A stretch of 46,864 nt of DNA from JAPXLN01 sp033809515 (lineage in GTDB: Bacteria; Bacillota; Sulfobacillia; Fermentithermobacillales; Fermentithermobacillaceae). The notes beneath the pieces are model-generated. The model saw only the letters and a list, made by a program, of their open reading frames with translations, made no database searches and was not told the DNA's origin. This document shows positions 15,568 through 24,611 of the stretch, piece after piece; position 1 is the stretch's first letter, and the number at the start of each line of letters is the position of its first letter. The DNA is taken from positions 1 to 46,864 of the forward strand of contig JAPXLN010000012.1 of assembly GCA_033809515.1 (NCBI GenBank), read 5' to 3'. Position numbers and translations under genes: made by a program.

Positions 15568-16002
15568 CCATCTCCGGGGTTTGTAGGGGAATACTTATAT
15601 ACAGTGGACACCAAGGGCAGATTGGCGCTTCCGGCAAAGTTCAGGGAAGTGCTCGGTCCAAGGTTTATTATTGCCCGGGGCCTGGACAAGTGTCTCTTTG
15701 TGTACCCCGGCCAGGAGTGGGAGCTCATACTCGATAAGATTAAGGATATGCCTTTGAATCAGAAAGACTCAAGAGCTTATGCCAGGTACTTCTTATCCGG
15801 AGCAACGGAGGCGGAACCTGACAAGCAGGGGAGGATTTTGGTCCCCGCTCACCTGCGGGATTACGCAGAACTTAACAAGGAGGTCTACGTGTTAGGCGTC
15901 GGCACAAGGTTGGAGGTTTGGAGCAAAGACCTTTGGGATGGTATGAAGGCCAGCATCCAGGAGAGTTTTTCTGAGATAGCGGAGAGCATCGGCGGATTAT
16001 GA
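15562..16002 (+). CDS. mraZ: Transcriptional regulator MraZ
   Basis: 146-residue MraZ with two AbrB-like SpoVT halves: FVGEYLYTVDTKGRLALPAKFRE and EAEPDKQGRILVPAHLRDYA hold the paired DxxGR signatures. It forms ring-shaped oligomers that bind repeated boxes in front of its own gene and repress the dcw cluster. Two adjacent GTG codons (15562, 15565) could start it; the second is better spaced from GGTGA at 15554-15558. The stop overlaps the rsmH ATG. The operator repeats overlap its start. Confidence 0.95.
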   Translation: MVPSPGFVGEYLYTVDTKGRLALPAKFREVLGPRFIIARGLDKCLFVYPGQEWELILDKIKDMPLNQKDSRAYARYFLSGATEAEPDKQGRILVPAHLRDYAELNKEVYVLGVGTRLEVWSKDLWDGMKASIQESFSEIAESIGGL

Positions 16003-16916
16003 GCGTTTTTCATCAGCCGGTCATGGTAGACGAAATACTCGGATACCTCCTGGCGATTCCCAGAAGGGTGATAGCAGACTGCACCCTGGGAGACGGCGGA
16101 CACACACTCAAGATATTGCAGGAGACAAAGACCACCTTCGTTGTTGGGATGGACATTGACGAGGAGGCACTTGAAGCAGCCCGAGCCCGGCTGAGCTCTT
16201 TCGCCGGCAGGTTTGTGGCTGTAAAGGGCGACTACAGGCAGCTGAAAAGCGTTTTGGCAGGGTTAGGCGTTCCCAGGATCGATGCAGCCTTGTTTGATTT
16301 AGGTGTATCATCAAGGCAGGTAGACGTGGTTGAACGAGGATTCAGTTACTGGGGACAAGGTCCTTTGGACATGCGCATGGATCAGCGGAGCAAAAAGACG
16401 GCCGGGGATGTCCTTATGACCTATAGCCAGGATGAGCTTGAGCGAGTCTTGTGGGAATACGGAGAGGAACGATTTTCCAGGCGGATAGCGCGGGAAATTG
16501 TGAGAAGACGGGAGGGACGCCCTCTCAATACAGCGGAGGACCTCATGGAGGTCATAAAGAAGGCAGTTCCTCTGCGTGCAAGGTCAGGAATCCATCCTGG
16601 AAGGCGAACGTTCCAGGCTCTGCGCATTGAGGTAAACGACGAGCTGTCGCAACTGAAGGCGTCTGTGAGTATGGCCTTTCAACTGCTGAATCCTGGCGGA
16701 ATCGTAGCGGTCCTTTCATATCATTCACTCGAAGACAGGTTAGTAAAGCAGGCCTTTAGGAGTCTTGAGGAAAACCATGGGGGAAGGATACTGGCCAAGA
16801 AACCCCGGGTGCCAAGCGAAGCGGAGATTCAGACTAACCCAAGGTCGCGCAGTGCGAAGCTTAGGGTGATTGAGCGACTGCCCCAAGATGAACGGTTCGG
16901 AGGGTTTCAACCATGA
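15999..16916 (+). CDS. rsmH: 16S rRNA m4C1402 methyltransferase RsmH
   Basis: 305-residue RsmH (MraW), which N4-methylates C1402 in the ribosomal P site. FHQPVMVDEIL begins the protein, DCTLGDGGHT is the SAM-binding loop, LFDLGVSSRQVD and GPLDMRMD are family signatures, and the C-terminus has YHSLEDRLVKQ and NPRSRSAKLRV. The ATG overlaps the mraZ stop and the end overlaps the ftsL ATG. Confidence 0.97.
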   Translation: MSVFHQPVMVDEILGYLLAIPRRVIADCTLGDGGHTLKILQETKTTFVVGMDIDEEALEAARARLSSFAGRFVAVKGDYRQLKSVLAGLGVPRIDAALFDLGVSSRQVDVVERGFSYWGQGPLDMRMDQRSKKTAGDVLMTYSQDELERVLWEYGEERFSRRIAREIVRRREGRPLNTAEDLMEVIKKAVPLRARSGIHPGRRTFQALRIEVNDELSQLKASVSMAFQLLNPGGIVAVLSYHSLEDRLVKQAFRSLEENHGGRILAKKPRVPSEAEIQTNPRSRSAKLRVIERLPQDERFGGFQP

Positions 16917-17383
16917 TAAGAAACGCAGAAGTTTACACAGGCGCCACAACAATGCCTCGGGAACGGCGGTCCAAAGCAAGGTTTCCCATGGAAGTCGTTG
17001 GCATCCTGTATTTCCTGCTCCTAGTAGGCAGTGGGATGCTTCTGGTGTGGCAGCCTGCTCGCATTGCTCAAGTCAATGACCGGGTCCAGAACCTTGAGTG
17101 TACTTTGCACGAGCTTCGACTCAGAAACGAAGACCTGAAAAAGACCGTTGCCCAGGTTGAGGCTTTGAGCTACGTTGAGAAAGCAGCCAGAGATCGTTTG
17201 GGCATGGTTGATCCTTCTGAGATCAGGACCGTCTCCCTGCCGGATACCTCCGCGAATTCGCAGGAATCAGCAGTTGCTTCCGGGAAAGATTCGCAACATG
17301 GAGGCATATTCTCGTTATACAGGCGAATAGCTCAGATCCTCAAAAGCGGAGAAGCAACAGCCAAAGAGCGGCGCCTGCCATGA
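16913..17383 (+). CDS. ftsL: Cell division protein FtsL
   Basis: 156 residues: a basic cytoplasmic tail, one membrane helix (about 27-46, VVGILYFLLLVGSGMLLVW) and an extracellular leucine/heptad region (about 50-90) ending AARDRLGMVDP, the typical FtsL/DivIC finish. A longer polar tail follows. FtsL pairs with DivIC and FtsQ/DivIB in the divisome and activates FtsW-FtsI. Low sequence conservation means assignment leans on architecture and on its place between rsmH and the class B PBP. The ATG overlaps the rsmH stop. Confidence 0.88.
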   Translation: MIRNAEVYTGATTMPRERRSKARFPMEVVGILYFLLLVGSGMLLVWQPARIAQVNDRVQNLECTLHELRLRNEDLKKTVAQVEALSYVEKAARDRLGMVDPSEIRTVSLPDTSANSQESAVASGKDSQHGGIFSLYRRIAQILKSGEATAKERRLP

Positions 17384-17412
17384 CTCGTAAGCAGTTTTGA
17401 GGAGAACCGGCT

Positions 17413-19494
17413 ATGGGAGGAGTCTTGACACGCAAACGGGTCGGCCTTGTCCTGGGTGTGACGACCCTTATGTTTGTTTTGTTGTTGGGTCGTTTGGTTT
17501 ATATTCAGTTTATCTGGGCTGATGAGCTCGGCAAGCAAGCGCTGGACATGAGAATGCAAGACATTCCCATACAGCCCAGGCGAGGGGTAATATACGACAG
17601 AAACGGCCACGAACTTGCTCTTAGCATAGACGTTGAGTCGGTGTATGCTATTCCCGCTCAAGTCAAAGACCCTGAGGAGTCTGCGCGAGCGCTTTCAGGG
17701 ATCTTGAACATGAAGTACGAGACTGTACTAAAGTCACTGACCCGGAAGTCAGCTTTTGAGTGGGTAAAACGAAAAGTTCCTGATGATATAGCACGGGAGA
17801 TAAAGGCCAAGAACCTTCCTGGAATAGGCTTCACACAGGAGTCTTTGAGGGTATGGCCAAAAGGAAATCTCCTGGCTCAGGTCTTGGGCATCGTTGGGAT
17901 CGACAACGATGGCCTTGAAGGACTGGAGTATCAGTACGACAGAGTCTTACGGGGCACACAGGGGAAGTTTACTGTAGAAGTAGACGCTATAGGAGAAGCT
18001 ATGCCCCAGTCTCAAAGGGGCTATGTTCCCGCCATCCAAGGGAAGAACCTTGTTTTGACTGTCGATGAGGTAGTTCAGTTTATAGTCGAACGAGAATTGG
18101 ACAAAGCCTGCAAAGCTAACAAAGCTGATGGCGGTTTGGTCATCGCCATGGACCCGCGAAATGGGGAGATTCTCGGCATGGCCATGAGACCCACCTACGA
18201 TCCTAACGAATACGATAGATATCCTGCTGCAAACCGTAGGATAACAGCGATAACCGATTCCTTTCCCCCCGGATCTACGTTCAAACCGGTGACCGCAGCC
18301 GCAGCCCTTGAGTCGGGGGCAGTTTCCACCGGCGACAGATTCTACTGCGGCGGAAGCATCAAGGTGGGTCCTGATACGCTTCATTGCTGGGACTCTACTG
18401 TTCACGGAAGTCAATCATTCTATGAAGTGATTCAGAACTCATGCAACGTGGGGTTTGTCCAAATTGGGCTCAGAACAGGGACCGAGAAGTTCTACAAGTT
18501 TCTCGACCTTTTCGGGGCCACATCGGCCACAGGCATTGACCTTCCCGGAGAAGCCAGGGGCATTATTGTCCCCAAGGACGAAGTCAAACCCATAGACCTT
18601 GCGGTTATGTCTTTCGGTCAGACCCTGCAGCTTACTCCCGTACAGCTTATCGCTTCCATTTCGGCCATTTCCAACGGAGGATACACGGTCCTTCCGCATG
18701 TAGTAAAAGAGATAACTGACGTCGATGGAACCATCGTTGAAGTCAAACCCTCGGGGACAGTTCACAGGGTAATATCTGAGAACACGTCAAGAGAGCTTTG
18801 CCAGGCTCTTGAACAGGTAGTGACCAAAGGAACGGGCAAACTGGCCTACGTTTCCGGGTACAGGCTGGCCGGAAAAACAGGGACCTCAAACAAAGTCATA
18901 GACGGCAAACTGGCTCAAGGCAGATACATAGCATGGTTTATCGGCTTTGCCCCTGCCAATAATCCCAGATTGGCTCTTCTTGTAATGGTAGATGAACCGA
19001 AGGGCGTGTTCTATGGAAGCCAGGTCGCGGCGCCTGTTTTCTCTTCGATAATGAAAGACGTTCTCCGTTACCTTGAGATTCCCCCCCAGGATGAACCGCA
19101 GGAAGAAGTCGACAGAGTGGTTGTTCCCAATCTTGTGGGAAAGGACGTGACTGCCGCTCAGGCCGGCCTCAGGGAACGGGGATTGCTTAGCTCCAAGGAG
19201 GGGCCGGGCAGCAGGGTTGAGCGGCAATTCCCAGTAGCTGGAGCTCGAGTGCCTCCGGGCACAAGTGTGATACTATACACAGAAGGCGAAGATAGCCCAC
19301 CTCAAGGCAAGGTTAGGGTACCTTCTCTTATCGGGCTTGGCTTGACTCAAGCACGATTGCGTCTTTCTGAGGTTGGGCTTTCCATGACTGCCACCGGCAG
19401 CGGGTTCTGCGTATCTCAGGATCCTGAAGGGGGAACCATGGTGGACCCCGGTTCAACCGTAAAGGTTACGTTCAGGATGGACGTTGGGCAGTGA
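17413..19494 (+). CDS. Class B penicillin-binding protein, SpoVD/FtsI type
   Basis: 693-residue transpeptidase. A membrane anchor (about residues 12-31) is followed by a dimerisation domain (RRGVIYDRNGHELA) and the transpeptidase domain with STFK (S288 nucleophile), SCN (343-345) and KTGT (488-491). Two C-terminal PASTA repeats start near VVVPNLVGKD and VRVPSLIGLG. This architecture fits SpoVD (spore cortex) or the division PBP; both occur here in Bacillota, and only one copy is present, so it may serve septation, cortex synthesis or both. The ATG has GAGGAG eight bases upstream. Confidence 0.93.
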   Translation: MGGVLTRKRVGLVLGVTTLMFVLLLGRLVYIQFIWADELGKQALDMRMQDIPIQPRRGVIYDRNGHELALSIDVESVYAIPAQVKDPEESARALSGILNMKYETVLKSLTRKSAFEWVKRKVPDDIAREIKAKNLPGIGFTQESLRVWPKGNLLAQVLGIVGIDNDGLEGLEYQYDRVLRGTQGKFTVEVDAIGEAMPQSQRGYVPAIQGKNLVLTVDEVVQFIVERELDKACKANKADGGLVIAMDPRNGEILGMAMRPTYDPNEYDRYPAANRRITAITDSFPPGSTFKPVTAAAALESGAVSTGDRFYCGGSIKVGPDTLHCWDSTVHGSQSFYEVIQNSCNVGFVQIGLRTGTEKFYKFLDLFGATSATGIDLPGEARGIIVPKDEVKPIDLAVMSFGQTLQLTPVQLIASISAISNGGYTVLPHVVKEITDVDGTIVEVKPSGTVHRVISENTSRELCQALEQVVTKGTGKLAYVSGYRLAGKTGTSNKVIDGKLAQGRYIAWFIGFAPANNPRLALLVMVDEPKGVFYGSQVAAPVFSSIMKDVLRYLEIPPQDEPQEEVDRVVVPNLVGKDVTAAQAGLRERGLLSSKEGPGSRVERQFPVAGARVPPGTSVILYTEGEDSPPQGKVRVPSLIGLGLTQARLRLSEVGLSMTATGSGFCVSQDPEGGTMVDPGSTVKVTFRMDVGQ

Positions 19495-19530
19495 GTTTGA
19501 ACGGGTCAGGGCCGCATAGGGGGAAGGGAC

Positions 19531-21039
19531 ATGAGATTATCGGAGATGCTTTCCGGGTTACCCGGCGCCAACGTAATACGAGATTGCGACGTTACCGGAG
19601 TCACATATGATTCCCGCCTTGTTGAACCCGGGTTTGCTTTTGTTGCGGTGACCGGGACTCGCCTTGACGGTCACTTTTTTGTGCCCGGTGCCATCCAGGC
19701 TGGAGCAGGAGCCGTCATTGCTGAGAGAGACGTGCCTGTGCCGGCCCATGTAGGATTTGCTACGGTAGTTGACGACCGAAAAGCCCTTTCCTGGGTTTCC
19801 ATGAGGTTTTATGATCATCCCAGCCGGGAGCTTCTGGTTGCAGGCGTGACGGGTACCAAAGGCAAGACTACTACGTGTCACCTGCTGAAGCACGTTCTTG
19901 ATGCGGCCGGAGAGGTCACGGGCCTGATCAGCACTGCCGGGAATCTTGTGGGAAGTCAGGAGAAACCAGTGACCCGGACGACTCCTGAGTCAAGTGATCT
20001 CCAGCGCCTCCTCAGGGAAATGGTGCAGGCAGGCTGCAGCGCTGCTGTAGTGGAAGTGTCCTCTCATGCCCTTTCTCTCAGTAGGGTAGGCGACGTTCTT
20101 TTTGATGTTGCCGTTCTGACTAACATTGGACGCGACCATCTGGATTTCCACTTGACCATGGAAGACTATGTAGCTGCCAAAGGTCGGCTTTTCAATATGG
20201 TTTCCATGCGAACCCCTGACAAGACCCGGGTTTTGCCTTCGGTATCAATTATCAACATGGATGATGCCCACTACAGCGAATTTGCTTCCCTTGCTGCAAC
20301 AGGATTGGTCACCTACGGCCTGTCAGACGATGCCCTTATAAGAGCCGGCGACATCAGACCGGATCAAAGAGGGTCTTCTCTTAGTTTGTTTTTCGGCCGG
20401 AGAAAGGAAGAGATCCGGCTGAGTTTTCCCGGTGCCTTTAATGTGTACAACGCGCTGGCTGCTGCAGCCGCAGGGTTCGGCCTGGGCTTGCCGGTGGATG
20501 CTATCGTTCAGGGTTTGGAGTCAGCCCGGGGAGTAAAAGGAAGAGCCCAGCTTATAGATGAAGCTAAGGAATTTGCGGTTGTTGTGGATTACGCCCATAC
20601 CCCTGAAAGCTTAGGAGACATCCTTTCAGCTTCCAGGGAAGTGGGCCAGGGACGGCTTATAGGGGTTTTTGGTTGCGGCGGAGACCGGGACAAGGGCAAG
20701 AGGCCGCTTATGGGCAAGATCGCAGGAGACTTGTGTGATCTTGTTGTCATTACCAACGACAACCCTCGGACCGAAGACGAAGAACAGATACTGGATGAAA
20801 TAGAGGAAGGCTTAAGGGGTTCATCACAAGCTTCGTACCTGAGGATAAAGGACAGACGGGAGGCTATTTTTGAGGCAATAGAAAGAGCCCGGCCGGGCGA
20901 CACTGTAGTCATTGCGGGCAAAGGTCACGAAACAAGCCAGACCTTCAAGGACAAGATCGTTCACTTTGATGACGCCGAGGTAGCCCGGGAAGCCATCCTG
21001 ACCGTTACCGGTGCAAAAAAGGTAGATGATGAAAGATGA
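19531..21039 (+). CDS. murE: UDP-MurNAc-tripeptide synthetase MurE
   Basis: 502-residue Mur ligase adding the third amino acid. The ATP loop is GTKGKTTT (residues 108-115), the central domain has VEVSSHAL and NIGRDHLDFH, and the C-terminal domain has DNPR at 410-413, the motif that reads the carboxylate of meso-diaminopimelate. The wall is therefore probably mDAP-type. The ATG lies 36 bp after the PBP stop with GGGGGAAGG upstream; the stop overlaps murF. Confidence 0.97.
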   Translation: MRLSEMLSGLPGANVIRDCDVTGVTYDSRLVEPGFAFVAVTGTRLDGHFFVPGAIQAGAGAVIAERDVPVPAHVGFATVVDDRKALSWVSMRFYDHPSRELLVAGVTGTKGKTTTCHLLKHVLDAAGEVTGLISTAGNLVGSQEKPVTRTTPESSDLQRLLREMVQAGCSAAVVEVSSHALSLSRVGDVLFDVAVLTNIGRDHLDFHLTMEDYVAAKGRLFNMVSMRTPDKTRVLPSVSIINMDDAHYSEFASLAATGLVTYGLSDDALIRAGDIRPDQRGSSLSLFFGRRKEEIRLSFPGAFNVYNALAAAAAGFGLGLPVDAIVQGLESARGVKGRAQLIDEAKEFAVVVDYAHTPESLGDILSASREVGQGRLIGVFGCGGDRDKGKRPLMGKIAGDLCDLVVITNDNPRTEDEEQILDEIEEGLRGSSQASYLRIKDRREAIFEAIERARPGDTVVIAGKGHETSQTFKDKIVHFDDAEVAREAILTVTGAKKVDDER

Positions 21040-22457
21040 GACCTCATTCTTTGGTAGAAATAGCGCGTCTTACAGGGGGCCGCGTGTTGTGCGAGGACCC
21101 TTCACATTGCTTCACCGGCATACAGACTGATTCACGCTCAGTGGAACCCGGGGACCTTTTCTGGGCGATCCGGGGTGAGCGTGCAGACGGTCACGATTTT
21201 GTCTATGACGCCGCTTCAAGGGGTGCCCTTGGCGCCGTTGTAGAACGCCCTGTGGACTTGCCCCGTGACCCGGAACGTCCGGACACAGGAAGATTTGGAC
21301 TGGTACTCGTACCTTCCACAATTCAGGCTCTCAGAGACCTGGCCGCTCATTACATAAGAGAGACGCGCCCTGAAGTGATTGGAGTAACCGGAAGTGTTGG
21401 AAAGACCAGCACCAAGGACATGGTAGGCGCCGTCTTGTCACAAAGATTCACCACGTATAGGAATCCCGGGAATCTAAACTCACACATAGGGCTCCCGCTG
21501 GCGGTCCTAAGCATGGATCCGGGTTTTCAGTACGCCGTTTTGGAAATGGCCATGCGAAAACGAGGGGAGATCCGGGAACTGTGTGAAGTGGCAGGGCCAT
21601 CCATTGGTATACTGACTGACATTTCAATGTCTCACATAGGGGTCCTTGGAAGCACAACTGAGATTGCACTGGCCAAGTCAGAGCTTCTCCAGTGCTTGCC
21701 CGGCAACGGCCTGGCGGTCATGTGTGCAGATAATGAGCTCATCCGGAAGGTCAGCCACAGGGCAAAGTGCCGGAAAGTGTTCTACGGCTTTTCAGAAGAT
21801 GCTGAATGCCGCGGAGTTGATGTCCGTCCAAGAGGAGCTCTGGGAACAGACTTTGCCGCCATCTACAGGGGCGAAAGATATGAGTTCACTCTGAACGTTC
21901 CAGGCGCTCACCAGGTTCAGAATGCCCTGGCTGCTGTTGCCCTGGGTTTTCATCTTGGGCTTTCGCCTCAGGAAATAGCATGCGGACTGGCTTCTGTAGC
22001 TTTGAGCCCTATGAGGTTGGAAATACTTGAGATTGGCGACATCACTGTAGTCAATGACGCTTACAACGCTAGCCCTACGTCCATGAGGGCAGCCCTGGAT
22101 CTCCTTGACCATCTGAAAGGATGCAGGAAGGTGGCGATTCTAGGAGACATGCTTGAGCTTGGTTCCTTTGCGTCCAAAGCTCACATGGAAGTAGGTGAAT
22201 ACGCCCAAGGTAAGGCTGACTTGCTCTTTGCCGTTGGGGATCTTGCCAGATACATCAAGAAGGGATGGGATCAACAGGCAGGCCATGTCGCAACCGGGAC
22301 TGGCCCGTTTTCGTCATGGTTTCCTGAGAAGAAGGAAGCTCTGGTCGCTTTGGGTGACGCAGTCAGACCAGGTGACGTAGTGCTGGTCAAGGCATCACGT
22401 GGAATGGGCTTTGAGGATTTTGCTGCATTTCTCAAATCCTTGAACAAGCAGGGGTAG
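21036..22457 (+). CDS. murF: UDP-MurNAc-tripeptide:D-Ala-D-Ala ligase MurF
   Basis: 473-residue MurF, attaching D-alanyl-D-alanine to complete the UDP-MurNAc-pentapeptide. TDSRSVEPGDLFWAI marks the N-terminal domain, GSVGKTSTKDM the ATP loop, NLNSHIGLPLAVL and MAMRKRGEI the central domain, and NDAYNASPTSMRAAL the C-terminal domain typical of MurF. Its ATG overlaps the murE stop (ATGA). Confidence 0.97.
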   Translation: MRPHSLVEIARLTGGRVLCEDPSHCFTGIQTDSRSVEPGDLFWAIRGERADGHDFVYDAASRGALGAVVERPVDLPRDPERPDTGRFGLVLVPSTIQALRDLAAHYIRETRPEVIGVTGSVGKTSTKDMVGAVLSQRFTTYRNPGNLNSHIGLPLAVLSMDPGFQYAVLEMAMRKRGEIRELCEVAGPSIGILTDISMSHIGVLGSTTEIALAKSELLQCLPGNGLAVMCADNELIRKVSHRAKCRKVFYGFSEDAECRGVDVRPRGALGTDFAAIYRGERYEFTLNVPGAHQVQNALAAVALGFHLGLSPQEIACGLASVALSPMRLEILEIGDITVVNDAYNASPTSMRAALDLLDHLKGCRKVAILGDMLELGSFASKAHMEVGEYAQGKADLLFAVGDLARYIKKGWDQQAGHVATGTGPFSSWFPEKKEALVALGDAVRPGDVVLVKASRGMGFEDFAAFLKSLNKQG

Positions 22458-22469
22458 GGGGTTGGTGCA

Positions 22470-23453
22470 ATGGACCGAATAGACGATGCACTCCTTCTTG
22501 GTTTCAGCCTTGCCCTTTCGGCCCTTATGGGCCTGTGGTTTGTGCCTGTTTTGAGGAAACTCAAAGTGGGTCAGCACATAAGGGCTGAGGGGCCGGCTTC
22601 ACACAAGAAGAAAGAGGGCACTCCTACAATGGGAGGGGTTATCTTTATCCTGGGAACCATCTTATCTCTGCTGTTTTACCGTTTGGTAACCCAGACAACC
22701 CCTTCACCCGAGGAAATGCTTGTGCTTGGCATTATGGTCCTATATGGGCTTGTTGGGTTTCTTGATGATTTCAGGAAGGTCAGGAAGGGACGAAACCTGG
22801 GATTGCGGGCCCGGGAGAAACTGGTTCTTGAGATCTTATTTGCAGCGATCTTTATGTGGCGTTTTGCCGGCAACTCTGCTGTAATACTGCCTTTTACAGG
22901 CAAGGCGCTGGATTTGGGTGTTCTCTACGGCGCTTTTGGAGTCTTTCTCATCGTAGGCTTCGGAAACGCAGTAAACCTCACTGACGGATTGGACGGTCTG
23001 GCAGGCGGCGTAGTTGCAGTAGGTTTGGGAGCCTACTATGTCATCACACGATCACACAGTCTTGCAGCCGGCGGAGATCTGTCGGCCCTTGTGATTTGTG
23101 GGGCAGGTTCGGTCCTTGGGTTCCTTGTACATAACCGGTATCCTGCCAGGGTGATCATGGGCGATACAGGCTCCCTTGCCCTGGGAGCTCTCTTAGCCGC
23201 CTTGGCTATATCTACCAAGACAGAGATTGTTCTCCTTTTTGTCGCCGGCGTACCTTTGGTGGAGACCATCTCTGTGATATTGCAGGTAATCTCGTTTCAA
23301 CTCACCGGGAAGCGCATCTTCAAAATGTCTCCCCTTCACCATCACTTTGAGCTTCTTGGGTGGAAGGAGACCAAAGTTGTAGGAGTTTTCTGGCTGACAG
23401 CCGTTGCCCTGGCGGCTGTGGGGATTCTGTCTATGGCATTTATTCCGGGGTAG
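22470..23453 (+). CDS. mraY: Phospho-MurNAc-pentapeptide transferase MraY
   Basis: 327-residue polytopic membrane enzyme that makes lipid I. Conserved cytoplasmic motifs are GTPTMGGVIF, VGFLDDFRKV with the Asp pair, NLTDGLDGLAGG, MGDTGSLALG and SPLHHHFELLGW. About ten membrane helices are apparent. SD AGGGGGT precedes the ATG. The next gene is ftsW after only 18 bp, so murD, usually found here, is absent. Confidence 0.97.
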   Translation: MDRIDDALLLGFSLALSALMGLWFVPVLRKLKVGQHIRAEGPASHKKKEGTPTMGGVIFILGTILSLLFYRLVTQTTPSPEEMLVLGIMVLYGLVGFLDDFRKVRKGRNLGLRAREKLVLEILFAAIFMWRFAGNSAVILPFTGKALDLGVLYGAFGVFLIVGFGNAVNLTDGLDGLAGGVVAVGLGAYYVITRSHSLAAGGDLSALVICGAGSVLGFLVHNRYPARVIMGDTGSLALGALLAALAISTKTEIVLLFVAGVPLVETISVILQVISFQLTGKRIFKMSPLHHHFELLGWKETKVVGVFWLTAVALAAVGILSMAFIPG

Positions 23454-23471
23454 AACTAAGAAGAGGGAGAG

Positions 23472-24599
23472 ATGGTGTTGGGAAGCAGAAGGTCGAGGAC
23501 AGCCGTTAGAAGAAGGCAACCTGACTATATACTGCTTTTCGCCGTCTTCACTCTCCTTGCAATCGGCATAGTCATGGTCTTTTCCGCAAGCATGGTTCGC
23601 TCAGTAAAGTACTACGGACATCCGTACTACTACCTGATCAGGCAGTTGGTGTGGGCAGCCCTTGGCATTGGGACCATGATCTTCTTTATGAACTACGATT
23701 GCTGGCGCTACCGCAGGTTTATCCCTTACATCCTCGGCTTGTCCCTGTTGCTCCTGATTCTGGTCTTAATCCCCGGAGTGGGACAGGTACGTAACGACGC
23801 CAGGCGGTGGCTTGGCTTTGGCAGCCTGGGATTTCAGCCTGCAGAACTGGCCAAGGTCACCATTGTTCTTTTCCTTGCAGACAGCCTGGCCAACAGAAAA
23901 GATGCTGTCAAGAACCTGGTCACGGGCCTGGACCCATACCTGGCGCTCCTTGGTCTGACTTTTGCACTGGTGCTCGCAGAACCGGATTTGGGCACGGCAG
24001 TGGCAATAGCAGGCGCAGCAGTGGTTGTCTTGTTTGCGGGAGGAGCTAGGATGCTTCATCTTCTGATGTTAGGCGCCGGCTCTGTCCCCGTTCTGTACTG
24101 GGCCATTATGAGCGAAGAGTACAGACGTGACCGCCTTCTGGCGTTTTTGGATCCATGGAAAGACCCTACAGGCGACGGTTGGAACATCATTCAGGCGCTA
24201 TACGCTCTGGGCACCGGCGGACCCTTTGGCACCGGTATCGGCTATTCCAGGCAGAAATGGTACTACCTACCTGCACCGGATACAGATTTCATTTTTGCCG
24301 TGCTCGGCGAGGAGATGGGCTTTTTCGGTTCCTTCCTGGTTCTTCTCCTCTTTTTCACTTTGGCGTGGCGCGGTTTTAGAGCTGCCATGGCAGCTCCTGA
24401 CCGCTACTCATGCCTTCTTGCGGCAGGGCTTACAAGCCTCCTGGTTTTTCAGGCCCTGGTTAACATTGGGGTTGTGGCAGGGGTTCTGCCTATTACCGGC
24501 ATTCCGCTTCCCTTCATAAGCTCCGGAGGTTCGTCGCTTCTGACCAGTCTGATGGCAGCAGGGATTATTCTGAACATTTCTCGCTATGCCACACAATAG
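23472..24599 (+). CDS. ftsW: SEDS peptidoglycan glycosyltransferase FtsW/SpoVE
   Basis: 375-residue SEDS protein with around ten membrane helices. Signature segments are VMVFSAS in helix 1, GFQPAELAK, LAEPDLGTA, the loop PAPDTDFIFAVLGEEMG with the Asp essential in SEDS polymerases, and PLPFISSGGSSLL near the end. It polymerises lipid II into septal glycan with the class B PBP encoded four genes upstream. In Bacillota this position may be called ftsW or spoVE; I cannot separate them. GAGGGAGAG precedes the ATG. Confidence 0.94.
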   Translation: MVLGSRRSRTAVRRRQPDYILLFAVFTLLAIGIVMVFSASMVRSVKYYGHPYYYLIRQLVWAALGIGTMIFFMNYDCWRYRRFIPYILGLSLLLLILVLIPGVGQVRNDARRWLGFGSLGFQPAELAKVTIVLFLADSLANRKDAVKNLVTGLDPYLALLGLTFALVLAEPDLGTAVAIAGAAVVVLFAGGARMLHLLMLGAGSVPVLYWAIMSEEYRRDRLLAFLDPWKDPTGDGWNIIQALYALGTGGPFGTGIGYSRQKWYYLPAPDTDFIFAVLGEEMGFFGSFLVLLLFFTLAWRGFRAAMAAPDRYSCLLAAGLTSLLVFQALVNIGVVAGVLPITGIPLPFISSGGSSLLTSLMAAGIILNISRYATQ

Positions 24600-24611
24600 G
24601 AGGGGTTGGAT

